A stretch of 64,000 bases of DNA from Bordetella parapertussis. Lineage in GTDB: Bacteria > Pseudomonadota > Gammaproteobacteria > Burkholderiales > SG8-39. Under the pieces are notes generated by a model that worked only from the letters and a program-made list of their open reading frames with translations, searched no databases and had not been told where the DNA came from. Position numbers and translations under genes: made by a program. Location of the stretch: assembly GCA_945862265.1 (NCBI GenBank), contig CAMAXP010000003.1, positions 62,001-126,000 of the forward strand, read 5' to 3'. Position 1 is the stretch's first letter. Each line of letters opens with the position of its first letter. Shown here piece by piece: positions 8,677-17,195 of this stretch.

Positions 8677-9642
8677 ATGATCCACACGCTCGCTCGACTT
8701 GCTGTTGCAGCCCTGCTCCCGTTTGCGGCCTACGGGCAGGGGTACCCGACCAAACCTGTGCGGCTTATCGTGCCGTTCGCACCGGGCGGCGTCATGGACC
8801 TGACCGCACGCTCGATCGCCAGCCCGCTCGGCGAAGCCCTCGGACAGGCGGTGGTGGTCGAGAACCGCCCGGGTGGCGGGGGCAACATCGGCACGGACTC
8901 GGTCGCGCAGGCCGCCGCGGACGGGTACACGCTGCTGATGGCCGGCGACAACAACAGCATCGCGCCCGCGCTCTACGCGAAGCTGAACCACGACGTGATG
9001 CGGGACTTCGCGCCGATCTCCAACCTGGTGACCGGGGCGCACATCTTCGTCGCCCCGCTGTCGCTCCCGGCCAACTCCATTCGCGAGCTGGCTGCGCTGG
9101 CCAAGGCACGGCCGGGAGCGCTGAGCTACGCGTCGCCCGGCAACGGCACGGCGCAGCACCTCGGCGGGGAGATGTTCAAGCTGATGGCCGGCGGGCTGCA
9201 GATCACCCATATCCCTTACAAGGGCGGCGGGCAGGCGATCGGGGACGTGGTCGGAGGACAGGTGAGCTTCGGCGTGCTCGGCCTCGCCCCGGTGATTCCC
9301 CACCTCAAGGGCGGGAAACTGAAGGCCCTGGGCGTGACCGGCAAACGCCGCGTGGCCATCCTGCCCGATGTGCCGACCATCGCCGAATCCGGCGTGCCGA
9401 ATTTCGAGACGCTCCAGTGGTACGGCGTGGTTGCGCCCGCCGCGACCCCGGCCCCGATCATCGCGAGACTGCACGCTGAACTGCTCAAGGCTGCGCGTAC
9501 GCAGGCCTTTGTCGATCGCCTGACGGCGGCGGGAATGGACGTGGTCACGAGCCCGCAGCCGGAGGACTACCAGCGCTTCATCCGCGACGACATGGCCAAG
9601 TGGCCCTCTGTCGTGAAGGCGGCGGGCGCGCGGGTCGACTGA
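8677..9642 (+). CDS. Bug/TctC-family periplasmic solute receptor
   Basis: A 321-residue tripartite-tricarboxylate-receptor protein with a clear signal peptide ending near YGQ. Family hallmarks follow: YPTKPVRLIVPFAPGG, then VVENRPGGGG, ADGYTLL, and a ligand-loop region HIPYKGGGQAI. The start has a strong AAAGGAGA ribosome site and the gene is 12 bases after the sulfatase, so the two are cotranscribed. Bug proteins bind carboxylates and amides in the periplasm, with or without TctAB membrane partners, and no TctA or TctB gene is present in the window. Its ligand is presumably related to the substrate of the GMC/sulfatase operon. Confidence 0.9.
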   Translation: MIHTLARLAVAALLPFAAYGQGYPTKPVRLIVPFAPGGVMDLTARSIASPLGEALGQAVVVENRPGGGGNIGTDSVAQAAADGYTLLMAGDNNSIAPALYAKLNHDVMRDFAPISNLVTGAHIFVAPLSLPANSIRELAALAKARPGALSYASPGNGTAQHLGGEMFKLMAGGLQITHIPYKGGGQAIGDVVGGQVSFGVLGLAPVIPHLKGGKLKALGVTGKRRVAILPDVPTIAESGVPNFETLQWYGVVAPAATPAPIIARLHAELLKAARTQAFVDRLTAAGMDVVTSPQPEDYQRFIRDDMAKWPSVVKAAGARVD

Positions 9643-9644
9643 AG

Positions 9645-10046
9645 CTAGAGCACGCGGAGCGTTCGTGTCGCGGGATCGATCTCTACGCGCGCTCCGTTCG
9701 GAATCTCGGCGGTGACGTCCGTGTCGAACCCGGCGAGCATGGTCACGTTCCCGAACGCGGCTCCCTGCGCAAGGATGGGGTTGACGGTGTTGAACACCAG
9801 CGCGAGCGGGATGATTCCCCGCGACGCCATTTCGCGCAGCATCCAGGCGCTGGCCACGCCGCCCTTGGTCGTATCGAGCACGAGGATCTTGCCGACGTAG
9901 GACTGCCCGGCCAGTTTGTGGGTCGGGCGGGAGAAAGTGCCCCCGATCCGGTCGAGGTCGTAGCGGGCGGAGAAACCGTCGTGCGCGACGAGCGCCTCGC
10001 CGGTAACCGGTTTGCCTATGCCGTGCCGGGCGATCAGTTCCTTCAT
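9645..10046 (-). CDS. Aconitase X swivel-domain subunit (DUF126)
   Basis: The 133-residue protein corresponds to the small swivel domain of aconitase X, which bacteria often encode separately. Recognisable features are GKPVTGEALV near the N-terminus, the glycine-rich GKILVLDTTKGG, and ALVFNTVNPILAQGA. It forms a heterodimeric hydro-lyase with the catalytic subunit, whose stop overlaps this start by four bases (ATGA). Characterised bacterial AcnX enzymes of this split form include cis-3-hydroxy-L-proline dehydratase; archaeal homologues act as phosphomevalonate dehydratase. No proline-degradation gene adjoins it here, so the substrate is open. The stop lies two bases from that of the convergent Bug gene. 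Confidence 0.85.
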   Translation of the reverse strand: MKELIARHGIGKPVTGEALVAHDGFSARYDLDRIGGTFSRPTHKLAGQSYVGKILVLDTTKGGVASAWMLREMASRGIIPLALVFNTVNPILAQGAAFGNVTMLAGFDTDVTAEIPNGARVEIDPATRTLRVL

Positions 10047-11293
10047 GCGAGCCTGCCTTTTTCCGCGGCCTCGACGCACCGCTCCATCGACGCGAGCATC
10101 GGCTTGTAGCCGTAGCCCCCGAGGATGTTCACGAGCTTGGTGCTGTTGGTCGCGAGCCTCTTCCATCCGTTGGCCTCGGCCATTTCGCGCGCGTAGGACT
10201 GGTAGAAGCACATGCCCGACATGACATGGCCGCCGGCGGATTCGATCTTCTCGGTGTAACCGAAGCGATCCGAGTCGGGTTTGACCTGGGGACTGGTCAT
10301 GGCGAGCAGCGGCTTCTTGAATTTGCGCCCGTCGCACAGCGCGGCCAGGGCGCGCAACTCGTAGATGCTCAATTGCGGCGCGGAGAAGACGACCACGTCG
10401 ATATCGCTGTCGCCGCCGAACTGGGCGGCGAGCGCGCGCACGTCCGCTTCACCTATGCGGTGTGCGACGGGCAAGCGATCCCCGCCACAATCCTCGATGC
10501 GCGCGGCCTCGGGAGTGATCCCGACCAGGTGGAACAGCGCGATCGACCCGAAGCTCGCCATGGCTGCCCCGAAATGCTTCATGGCGTCCGAGCCCGGCGA
10601 CCCCTCGAGGCCTTCCACCACCGGCACGGCCCAGTAGTTGCCGGCCAGCCGGCCGACCAACCCGCCGAGCGCACCCCATTCGTTGAGGGTCTTCGGGGTC
10701 CAGTCGGTGCGGATGCGCACCGTGGCGCGGCGCTGTGCGTCGAGGTGGAAACCGTAGCGTGGCGTACGGCCCGTGAGGCCGGCCGCCAGCGCCGACGGGC
10801 CGCCCTCGTAGTTCGACCGGGCACCGCAGATGGAATTTGAGTAGATGACGACGCCCGTGTCGCCAAACGCGACGCTCTCGCCACGGGTCGGCGCCTGGAT
10901 CGTCTGGTAATTGATACAGGTATCCGTCATCGATACGCCGAGCTTCTTGAACGCCGTGATGGTCCGGCGCTCCAGCTCCAGGAAGCGCTCGGGCTGCTTC
11001 AGCACGGACGTCTTGGCGAAGTCGGTCCCGCGGGGGTCGGTGATGGTCGGCACACGCACGCGGGCGTTTCCGCCATCTTCAAGGGTGAGGGACTCCAGCC
11101 AGCGTACGCCTTCTTCACCCAGGCTCTCGGTGTCGGCCATGATGTGGGCCTGCGTCACGGGCACGAAATCCTCGGCATGGAGGAAGTCGCCGACCTGGAT
11201 CTGGTGCTCTATGGCGATCTGGGGCACCCTTCCGAATTGACCGGCCAGCATGGCCTGTTCTTCCTGCGTAAGTTTCAACTGGGTGTCCCCCAT
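10043..11293 (-). CDS. Aconitase X catalytic subunit (DUF521)
   Basis: A 416-residue catalytic domain of aconitase X, predicted to dehydrate a hydroxy-acid or hydroxyproline-like substrate using an Fe-S or metal centre. The family pattern includes KLTQEEQAML at the start, DTCINYQ, a cysteine in YSNSICGARSNYEGGP, and ITPEA in the middle. The start ATG at 11291-11293 gives the typical MGDTQLKLTQ N-terminus, though its ribosome site is weak. It is the first gene of a two-gene operon with the swivel subunit and diverges from a Bug receptor. Split AcnX pairs beside Bug receptors suggest periplasmic capture of the compound that AcnX dehydrates, but this link is inference. Confidence 0.85.
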   Translation of the reverse strand: MGDTQLKLTQEEQAMLAGQFGRVPQIAIEHQIQVGDFLHAEDFVPVTQAHIMADTESLGEEGVRWLESLTLEDGGNARVRVPTITDPRGTDFAKTSVLKQPERFLELERRTITAFKKLGVSMTDTCINYQTIQAPTRGESVAFGDTGVVIYSNSICGARSNYEGGPSALAAGLTGRTPRYGFHLDAQRRATVRIRTDWTPKTLNEWGALGGLVGRLAGNYWAVPVVEGLEGSPGSDAMKHFGAAMASFGSIALFHLVGITPEAARIEDCGGDRLPVAHRIGEADVRALAAQFGGDSDIDVVVFSAPQLSIYELRALAALCDGRKFKKPLLAMTSPQVKPDSDRFGYTEKIESAGGHVMSGMCFYQSYAREMAEANGWKRLATNSTKLVNILGGYGYKPMLASMERCVEAAEKGRLA

Positions 11294-11330
11294 GATTGGA
11301 CCGGCGTCGAGAATAGCATCCGGCCCGACA

Positions 11331-11358
11331 GAAACGCATCCCGCGTCATTCGCGTTTC
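11331..11358. promoter_or_regulatory. Inverted repeat in AcnX/Bug divergent promoter region
   Basis: GAAACGC at 11331-11337 and GCGTTTC at 11352-11358 are perfect inverted half-sites separated by 14 bases. They sit in the 174-bp gap between the aconitase X operon and the Bug-sulfatase operon, where a shared regulator could act. Seven-base arms can arise by chance, so the support is modest. Confidence 0.25.
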
Positions 11359-11467
11359 GCAGAAAGCCTGCGTGGTCGGGAAGGCGTGGTGTAACTTGCC
11401 GGAATGGGTACCAATAGAAAAAACCTGCTCGAACCCGACCTGTGCTTTGTGCAGTAACCGAGGAACC

Positions 11468-12451
11468 ATGACCATGACCCGTCGCATACATGCCGCACTC
11501 TTCGCAACCGCAACGCTCCTCGCCGGTTACGCACCGCCCCCCGCTGCACAGGAGTACCCCTCGAAACCGGTGCACATGGTCGTCCCCTGGCCCGCCGGGG
11601 GCTTGGTGGACATCGCCGCCCGCATCGCCGCCAAGGAACTGCAGGCCGGCATGGGCCAGCCTGTAGTGATCGACAACAAGCCGGGGGCGGGCGGTGTCAT
11701 CGGCGCCGATATCGTGGCGAAGTCCACCCCGGACGGTTACACGCTGGTCCTCACCACATCCGCGCTCACCATGAACGCCGCGCTGGACCGGAAGCTGCCC
11801 TTCAATGTCTCGGCCGACTTTGCACCGATCGCAGCGTTCGCCTACGCGCCTTCCGTCCTCGTGGTGCACCCGTCGGCCGGCATCGGCTCCGTCGCGGACC
11901 TGGTCGCGCGTGCAAAGGCGAGGCCCGGCAAGCTGACCTACGCATCGGCGGGCACGGGATCGCCCGCGCACCTGTCCGGGGAGCTGCTCAAGACAATGGC
12001 GGGGATTGACCTCCTCCATGTCCCCTACAAGGGCGCCCCGCAGGCCATCACCGACCTGATTGCCGGCCGTGTGGACACGCAGTTCGCCAACGCGACCGTC
12101 GCCCTGCCGCAGATCAAGGCCGGCACCGTGCGTCCGCTGGCAGTCACCAGTGCACGGCGCTTTGCGGCCCTGCCGGACGTGCCGACCTTGGCAGAAGCAG
12201 GCTTGCCGAATTTCGAAGCGGACCAGTGGCTCGGCATCCTCGCGCCGACCGGCACGCCGGCGAAGGTGTTGCAGCGCCTGCGTGCCGAAACAGACAAGGC
12301 GCTTGCCAAGGAAGAGGTGCGCGCCGCACTGGCGCAGAGCGGCATGACAGTCGCCCGGGCCGCAACCCTCCCGGAGTTCGCGGCGTACATCAAACAGGAT
12401 CTCGACAAGTGGGCGCAGGTCGTGAAGGCGGCGAACATCAAGCAGGACTAG
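11468..12451 (+). CDS. Bug/TctC-family periplasmic solute receptor
   Basis: A 327-residue Bug receptor with signal peptide (hydrophobic stretch to PPAAQ), then YPSKPVHMVVPWPAGG, VVIDNKPGAGG, TPDGYTLVL and LLHVPYKGAPQAI. Two ATGs six bases apart are possible; the first, at 11468, is preceded at four bases by GAGG, the second at ten bases. It is followed after 17 bases by the second sulfatase gene, so the pair probably forms an operon like the GMC-sulfatase-Bug set upstream. It diverges from the aconitase X genes. The ligand is unknown. Confidence 0.88.
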   Translation: MTMTRRIHAALFATATLLAGYAPPPAAQEYPSKPVHMVVPWPAGGLVDIAARIAAKELQAGMGQPVVIDNKPGAGGVIGADIVAKSTPDGYTLVLTTSALTMNAALDRKLPFNVSADFAPIAAFAYAPSVLVVHPSAGIGSVADLVARAKARPGKLTYASAGTGSPAHLSGELLKTMAGIDLLHVPYKGAPQAITDLIAGRVDTQFANATVALPQIKAGTVRPLAVTSARRFAALPDVPTLAEAGLPNFEADQWLGILAPTGTPAKVLQRLRAETDKALAKEEVRAALAQSGMTVARAATLPEFAAYIKQDLDKWAQVVKAANIKQD

Positions 12452-12468
12452 ACAAGGGCTTCAGCACC

Positions 12469-14781
12469 ATGGCCGCAGATAACCGGGCAAGCACCCCCAG
12501 CAGCACTTTCGCCGGACGGATCGGCAGGACGCTCCGCGAGTCCCTGCCCCACTGGAACGCGCCGGTACGCCCCGCCCCCGGCAGCCCGAACGTGGTCGTG
12601 ATCCTGATGGATGACATGGGATATTCGGACCTCGGCTGCTTCGGCGGCGAGATCGACACCCCCAACATCGACGCGCTGGCGGCCGGCGGCCTGCGGTTCA
12701 CCAATTACACGACGGTCCCGATGTGCACCCCGGCGCGCGCCGCGCTGCTTACCGGGAAGAACCCGCACAGCGTGGGCTGCGGATGGCTGTCGCACAACGA
12801 TCCCGGGTTCCCCGGTTACAAGGGCGAGATCTCGCCGGATGCGCCCACCCTTGCCGAGCTGATGCGTTCGCGAGGCTATTCGACGCTCGCAGCCGGAAAG
12901 TGGCACAACACCTACGACCGCAACAACTTCCCGGGCGGCGACACCAGTTCGTGGCCGATCCAGCGGGGGTTCGACCAGTTCTACGGTTTCATGGGGCCGG
13001 AGACCAGCTACTTCCAGCCGGACAACATGATGGAGGGCAACCATCCCGCGGATGTCCTCCGTTACCCGGAAGGGTACTTTGCACCGGACGACTATACGCA
13101 GCGCGCCCTCGAGTGGCTGACCCACCACCGGACCTGCGCCCCGGATAAACCCTTCTTCCTGTACCTCGCTTTCCAGACGCCGCACGGGCCGCTGCACGCC
13201 AAGCCGGAGGACCTTGCGCGCTACAAGGGACGCTACGACATGGGCTGGGATGCCGCCCGCCAGCAGCGCTACGACCGCCAGCGCGAAGCCGGCCTGATTG
13301 AACCGAATGCCGGGTTCGCGCCGCGCAATCCCGGGGTGCCGGCCTGGGCCGGTCTCAAGGCCGATGAGCAGGCGCTCTTCGCGCGCTACATGGAGATCTA
13401 CGGCGCCCTCGTGGACAACGCGGACCAGAACATTGGCCGGGTGGTGGATTTCCTGCGCGAAACCGGCCAACTGGACAACACCCTCATCCTGCTCACGTCG
13501 GACAACGGGGCCAACGCCGTGGCCGGTCCCGCGGGCGTAATGAACCTTGTCGGGCGTCGCGTCGGCGCAGTGGAAGACATGGCCCTCAACCAGCGGTTGC
13601 TCAAGGAAGGCCGGGTCGGCGGCGAGGACACGTACATTTGTTACCCGACCGGCTGGACGCAGGTCAGCAACACCCCATACCGCTTCTTCAAGCGGTTGCC
13701 CATGGCAGGTGGCATCCGAGTGCCGCTCGTAGCGCACTGGCCCAAGGGGATTCGCGACCAAGGCGCCATGCGCCGCCAATGGGTCCACGTCACGGACATC
13801 GTTCCGACGCTGATGGAGGTCACCGGGACCACCCTGCCGGAAGACTTCAACGGCTATCGCACGCGTGCCCTCGACGGCCGCAGCTTCGCGGGCATGCTCC
13901 AGGATGCCCAGGCGCTCGCGATACGAGACCGCCAGTATTACGAACTGCAGGGAAACCGCGCCTACATCTCCGGCGCCTGGAAGATCGTCTCCCTGCAGAC
14001 CCCCGACAAGGACATCGACCTCGACAACTGGATGCTCTTTGACCTGGCGAAGGACCCGGCCGAAATCGAGGACCTGGCGCAAGCCCACCCCGACATCGTG
14101 CGCCGGCTGGTCGCGGAATTCGATGCCGAAGCCGGCGCCAACTATGTCTACCCGATCGACACCCGCGACGAACGCCGCAATCCCCATGTGCCGCCCTACG
14201 AGCTGGATCGACTCCTGACACCCCGCGATTTCTACCGCACCGGGCAGTCGATTCCCTCACTCGTGGTCTCCCCGCTGGTTTGCGACCGTAGTTACGTGCT
14301 CAATGCAAAGTTCGACTGGGCCGCAGGGAACGAGGGCATCATTTTTGCGCTCGGCGACCGGTTCTGCGGGCTGGTCGTGTTCGTCGAAGACGGCGCCCTG
14401 CACTGCATCTACCAGTGGTGGCAAAGCCCCAGGACCCTCAGCCCCATCCCGCTGGCTGCGGGCCCGCAGGACTTCGAATTCAGCTACCGGGCCTTGGGCG
14501 CCCGCAAAGGCCACGCCACGGTATCTCTCAACGGCACCAGGCACCACCATGAAGCCGACCTGTCGCCGACGATGCTGCGTGTCCCGAGTTGCGGCATGAG
14601 CATCGGCGTTTCGCGCCGCCTGTCGGTGAGCGAACGCTACGAGCACCGGGGCGCGTTCGCGTATGGCGGCCGCATCGAGCGGGTTCGCATCGAGCCGGGC
14701 GAACTGGCCCCGGGCAGCATCCTCGAACCGAGCGAGGAAGTTGTTCAAACAAGGATGCGCGCGGCGACCGGGTCCGCCTGA
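12469..14781 (+). CDS. Large arylsulfatase with C-terminal extension
   Basis: A 770-residue type I sulfatase similar in plan to arylsulfatases of the AtsA group. The modified cysteine is Cys86 in the motif CTPAR followed by AALLTG; this is C-x-P-x-R with Ala in place of the more usual Ser. Metal-binding residues are in LMDDMGYSD at the N-terminus and TSDNGAN near residue 345. About 200 residues beyond the catalytic core form a separate C-terminal region rich in beta-type sequence (DFEFSYRALG, HATVSLNGT), which resembles a beta-sandwich. No signal peptide is visible. It follows the Bug gene by 17 bases. Right after its stop, in the same frame, lies the remnant of another Bug gene, so a deletion probably brought the two together. 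Confidence 0.86.
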   Translation: MAADNRASTPSSTFAGRIGRTLRESLPHWNAPVRPAPGSPNVVVILMDDMGYSDLGCFGGEIDTPNIDALAAGGLRFTNYTTVPMCTPARAALLTGKNPHSVGCGWLSHNDPGFPGYKGEISPDAPTLAELMRSRGYSTLAAGKWHNTYDRNNFPGGDTSSWPIQRGFDQFYGFMGPETSYFQPDNMMEGNHPADVLRYPEGYFAPDDYTQRALEWLTHHRTCAPDKPFFLYLAFQTPHGPLHAKPEDLARYKGRYDMGWDAARQQRYDRQREAGLIEPNAGFAPRNPGVPAWAGLKADEQALFARYMEIYGALVDNADQNIGRVVDFLRETGQLDNTLILLTSDNGANAVAGPAGVMNLVGRRVGAVEDMALNQRLLKEGRVGGEDTYICYPTGWTQVSNTPYRFFKRLPMAGGIRVPLVAHWPKGIRDQGAMRRQWVHVTDIVPTLMEVTGTTLPEDFNGYRTRALDGRSFAGMLQDAQALAIRDRQYYELQGNRAYISGAWKIVSLQTPDKDIDLDNWMLFDLAKDPAEIEDLAQAHPDIVRRLVAEFDAEAGANYVYPIDTRDERRNPHVPPYELDRLLTPRDFYRTGQSIPSLVVSPLVCDRSYVLNAKFDWAAGNEGIIFALGDRFCGLVVFVEDGALHCIYQWWQSPRTLSPIPLAAGPQDFEFSYRALGARKGHATVSLNGTRHHHEADLSPTMLRVPSCGMSIGVSRRLSVSERYEHRGAFAYGGRIERVRIEPGELAPGSILEPSEEVVQTRMRAATGSA

Positions 14782-14802
14782 CCAAGATGTGCGACGGGTC
14801 CG

Positions 14803-15403
14803 GCGAAAATCGGCATCCAGTCCGTCGCAAAGGCTCCGGCCGACGGCTACACGCTGGGGACGGTGGCGAACAGCTTCGCGGTCAACCCTGCCGTGCGCAC
14901 CGACCTGCCGTCTGACGCGGTGAAGGACTTCGCACCGATCACTTCGCTCGGCATCACGCCGCACATCCTCGCGGCCCATCCTTCGTTCCCGGCCGGCACC
15001 GTGCGCGAACTCGTCGCGCTCGCGCGGCAAAAGCCCGACACTCTCACCTACGGCACGCTCGGGGAAGGCCGCGGGCGGGATCCGGCTCGTGCAGGTGCCG
15101 TTCCGCGGTTCGGCCCCGAGCATCGTGGCCCTGCTCGGCGACCAGATCTCGATGGTGTTTGGCAACCTGCCAGAAATCCTTCCGTATACGAAATTCGGAA
15201 AGCTCAAGGGGCTCGCCCTCTCCGCGCTGACGAGGTCGCCGCTCGTGCCGGACCTGCCGACCATGACGCAGGCCGGCTACGCCGGATTCCATTCGGAGTC
15301 TTGGTACGGCCTGGTGGCCCCGGCCGGTACACCGCCCGAAGTCGTCACCCGGCTGCAGCGCGAAGTGGCGCGCGAAACCAACATCAAGGCCGCGCCCAAC
15401 TGA
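14803..15403 (+). pseudogene. Decayed Bug/TctC receptor gene
   Basis: The stretch encodes Bug-family sequence in two frames. Frame one gives AKIGIQSVAKAPADGYTLGT and continues to LTYGTLGEG near 15068. From about 15078 homology continues in another frame with IRLVQVPFRGSAPSIVALLG, through LPDLPTMTQAGY-like sequence (PDLPTMTQAGYAGF), to a stop at 15401-15403. The gene lacks the signal peptide and about 55 N-terminal residues, has lost roughly 15-20 residues plus the reading frame in the middle, and lacks the usual last 40 residues. Compared with the intact receptor at 23309-24274, all three lesions are clear. It cannot make a functional receptor. Confidence 0.85.
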
Positions 15404-15415
15404 ACGGGCGGGCGA

Positions 15416-16372
15416 TCAATTCAGAGAGAAGTTCACCGCTTTGATGGTCTTCGCCCACTTGTCGGTCTCGCTGCGCACCAGCGCGCCGAACTCCTCCGGA
15501 GTGGAGCCCTGCGGGTCGAGGCCGTTGACCTTCATCCACTCGAGTACGTCCGGGGCATTTACGGCGAGTACGGCTTCCTGCTGAAGCTTCATCACGACCG
15601 CTTTCGGCGTGCCCGTCGGGACCATCAGTCCGTACCAGGAGTTGAGCTCGAATCCCGGCACGGTTTCGGCCACCGAGGGGATGTCCGGCAGGTTGGAGGA
15701 GCGCTTCTGGGTAGTGACCGCCAGCGCGCGGATCTGCCCGGCACGCGCCTGCTGGATCGACCCGGACACGCCAATGAAGGAGTAGGAGATGCGTCCACCG
15801 ATCATTTCCACCAGCGTCTGCGCGGATCCCTTGAACGGCACGTGCAGCGTCTTTGTGCCGGTCATCGAGTCGAGCATCGCACCGGCGAGGTGGCTGGTGC
15901 TGCCGACCCCGATCGATCCGTAGGTGAGCTGTCCGGGATTGGCTTTCGCGTAGTCGATGAACTCCTTGACGGTCCGCGCGGGGATGTCGTTGCGCACCAC
16001 CAGCAGCAGTGGCGTTGCAACGAGCTGGCACACCGGCTCGAAGTCCCTGAGGACATCGTAAGGCAGGTTCTTTTGCGTCGCCGGCGAGAGCGCGATCGGG
16101 CCGACATGGGCCAACAGCACCGTGTAGCCGTCCGCGGGCGCCTTGGCCACGTAGCCGGTGGCGATCGTGCCGCCCGCGCCGACCTTGGTCTCGATCAGCA
16201 CGGTTTGGCCGAGGCGGGCCGCCATCTTGTTGCCGACCATCCGGGCGAGACCGTCGGCCGGGCCGCCGGCCTGATAGGGCTGGACAATGTGGATGGGCTT
16301 GGCCGGGTAGGCCTGTGCAAATGCGTGGCTGCAAACAGCAAGCGAAAATGCGAGAGCGGCAAATGCTTTCAT
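15416..16372 (-). CDS. Bug/TctC-family periplasmic solute receptor
   Basis: A 318-residue Bug receptor with a signal peptide ending SHAFAQ, then AYPAKPIHIVQPYQAGG, VLIETKVGAGG, PADGYTVLL and LHVPFKGSAQTL. Its ATG overlaps the stop of the GntR regulator gene by four bases, so it is the last gene of the leftward Mo-hydroxylase operon. It probably delivers or senses the aromatic carboxylate handled by that operon. The convergent Bug remnant ends only 12 bases from its stop. Confidence 0.9.
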   Translation of the reverse strand: MKAFAALAFSLAVCSHAFAQAYPAKPIHIVQPYQAGGPADGLARMVGNKMAARLGQTVLIETKVGAGGTIATGYVAKAPADGYTVLLAHVGPIALSPATQKNLPYDVLRDFEPVCQLVATPLLLVVRNDIPARTVKEFIDYAKANPGQLTYGSIGVGSTSHLAGAMLDSMTGTKTLHVPFKGSAQTLVEMIGGRISYSFIGVSGSIQQARAGQIRALAVTTQKRSSNLPDIPSVAETVPGFELNSWYGLMVPTGTPKAVVMKLQQEAVLAVNAPDVLEWMKVNGLDPQGSTPEEFGALVRSETDKWAKTIKAVNFSLN

Positions 16373-17070
16373 GGGGTTGGGCGTTCCGCAAAGGATTCGG
16401 AGTGGTCGATGTGTGTGAGGGTAAGTCTTTCAGCGAGGTCGCCGTCCTGGTCGCGGACGGCCTCGAAGATGCGCTTGTGCTCGGCGAACGAATCGCGGCG
16501 GATCTTCCAGTCGATCTCGACATAGTACCGGCGGATGCGGGACTGCAGGTCCTTGAGGGACTCGCAGATGATGCGGTTTCCGACGGCCTCGGCGATCACC
16601 GAATGGAACCGGCTGTTGATGCGCGAATTGGACACGATGTCGCGCCGCCGGATGGATTCGTTGCCCTCGACGATGAGTTCGCGCAACTCGGCGAGTTGGC
16701 CGGCCGTGCGCCGCTCGGCGGCCTTGCGCGCCGAATAGGGCTCGAGCATGCGGCGCATCTCGAACACCTCGCGCAGTTCCTGCTCGGACAGAGTGCGTAC
16801 ATAGGTCCCTCGCCGAGGCATGGACTCAAGCCAGCCGTTCGCCACGAGCGCCTTGACGGCTTCACGCACTGGGATCTTGCTGATGCCGAAATGCGCCGCG
16901 ATCTCGTCGATCAGCAGCCGCTCCCCGGGACGCAGCACGCGCGTGAGGATCGCCTCGAGCAGCATCTGCTGCACATGGCCCGGCAGGTTCCTGCTGTGGT
17001 CAGGCTTGGGGAGGCGGTGCAGGTTGGAGCGCGGGTCGGGGAGAGCAGCGCTGTCCTCGGCGGTAAGCAT
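16369..17070 (-). CDS. GntR-family (FCD domain) transcriptional regulator
   Basis: A 233-residue regulator with an N-terminal winged helix (LRPGERLLIDEIAAHFGI and SKIPVREAVKALVANGWL, then the wing PRRGTYV) and a C-terminal all-helical FCD effector domain (VFEMRRMLEPYSARKA; metal-type His in NSRFHSVIAEA and FAEHKRIFEAV). FCD regulators usually sense small organic acids. The start at 17070 has GGGAG nine bases upstream; an upstream ATG at 17109 would add 13 residues without a good ribosome site. It lies inside the leftward Mo-hydroxylase operon. A near-palindrome with a GTATAC core lies upstream of the operon and is a natural candidate for its operator. Confidence 0.88.
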   Translation of the reverse strand: MLTAEDSAALPDPRSNLHRLPKPDHSRNLPGHVQQMLLEAILTRVLRPGERLLIDEIAAHFGISKIPVREAVKALVANGWLESMPRRGTYVRTLSEQELREVFEMRRMLEPYSARKAAERRTAGQLAELRELIVEGNESIRRRDIVSNSRINSRFHSVIAEAVGNRIICESLKDLQSRIRRYYVEIDWKIRRDSFAEHKRIFEAVRDQDGDLAERLTLTHIDHSESFAERPTP

Positions 17071-17074
17071 GGGC

Positions 17075-17176
17075 TCAATCTCCCTGTGAAATGTGGGCGA
17101 GAAGGGCATTCACGTCCGGCATCCCGGGCAGCCGCGCGAGGATGAGCGTTCCAAGTCCGTACCGAATCATGTTCAT
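17075..17176 (-). CDS. Possible 33-residue leader or coupling peptide upstream of gntR
   Basis: A short frame begins ATG-AAC-ATG at 17176, preceded six bases upstream by GGGAG, and ends with TGA four bases before the regulator start. The product begins MNMIRYGLGTL and ends AHISQGD. Its last codons overlap the regulator's ribosome site, the classic arrangement for translational coupling. It fills most of the 125-bp gap between the 2Fe-2S subunit gene and gntR. No known family is recognised. It may instead be a chance frame or the remnant of a deleted gene end. Confidence 0.35.
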   Translation of the reverse strand: MNMIRYGLGTLILARLPGMPDVNALLAHISQGD

Positions 17177-17195
17177 TTGGTACTCCCTCGCTGTC

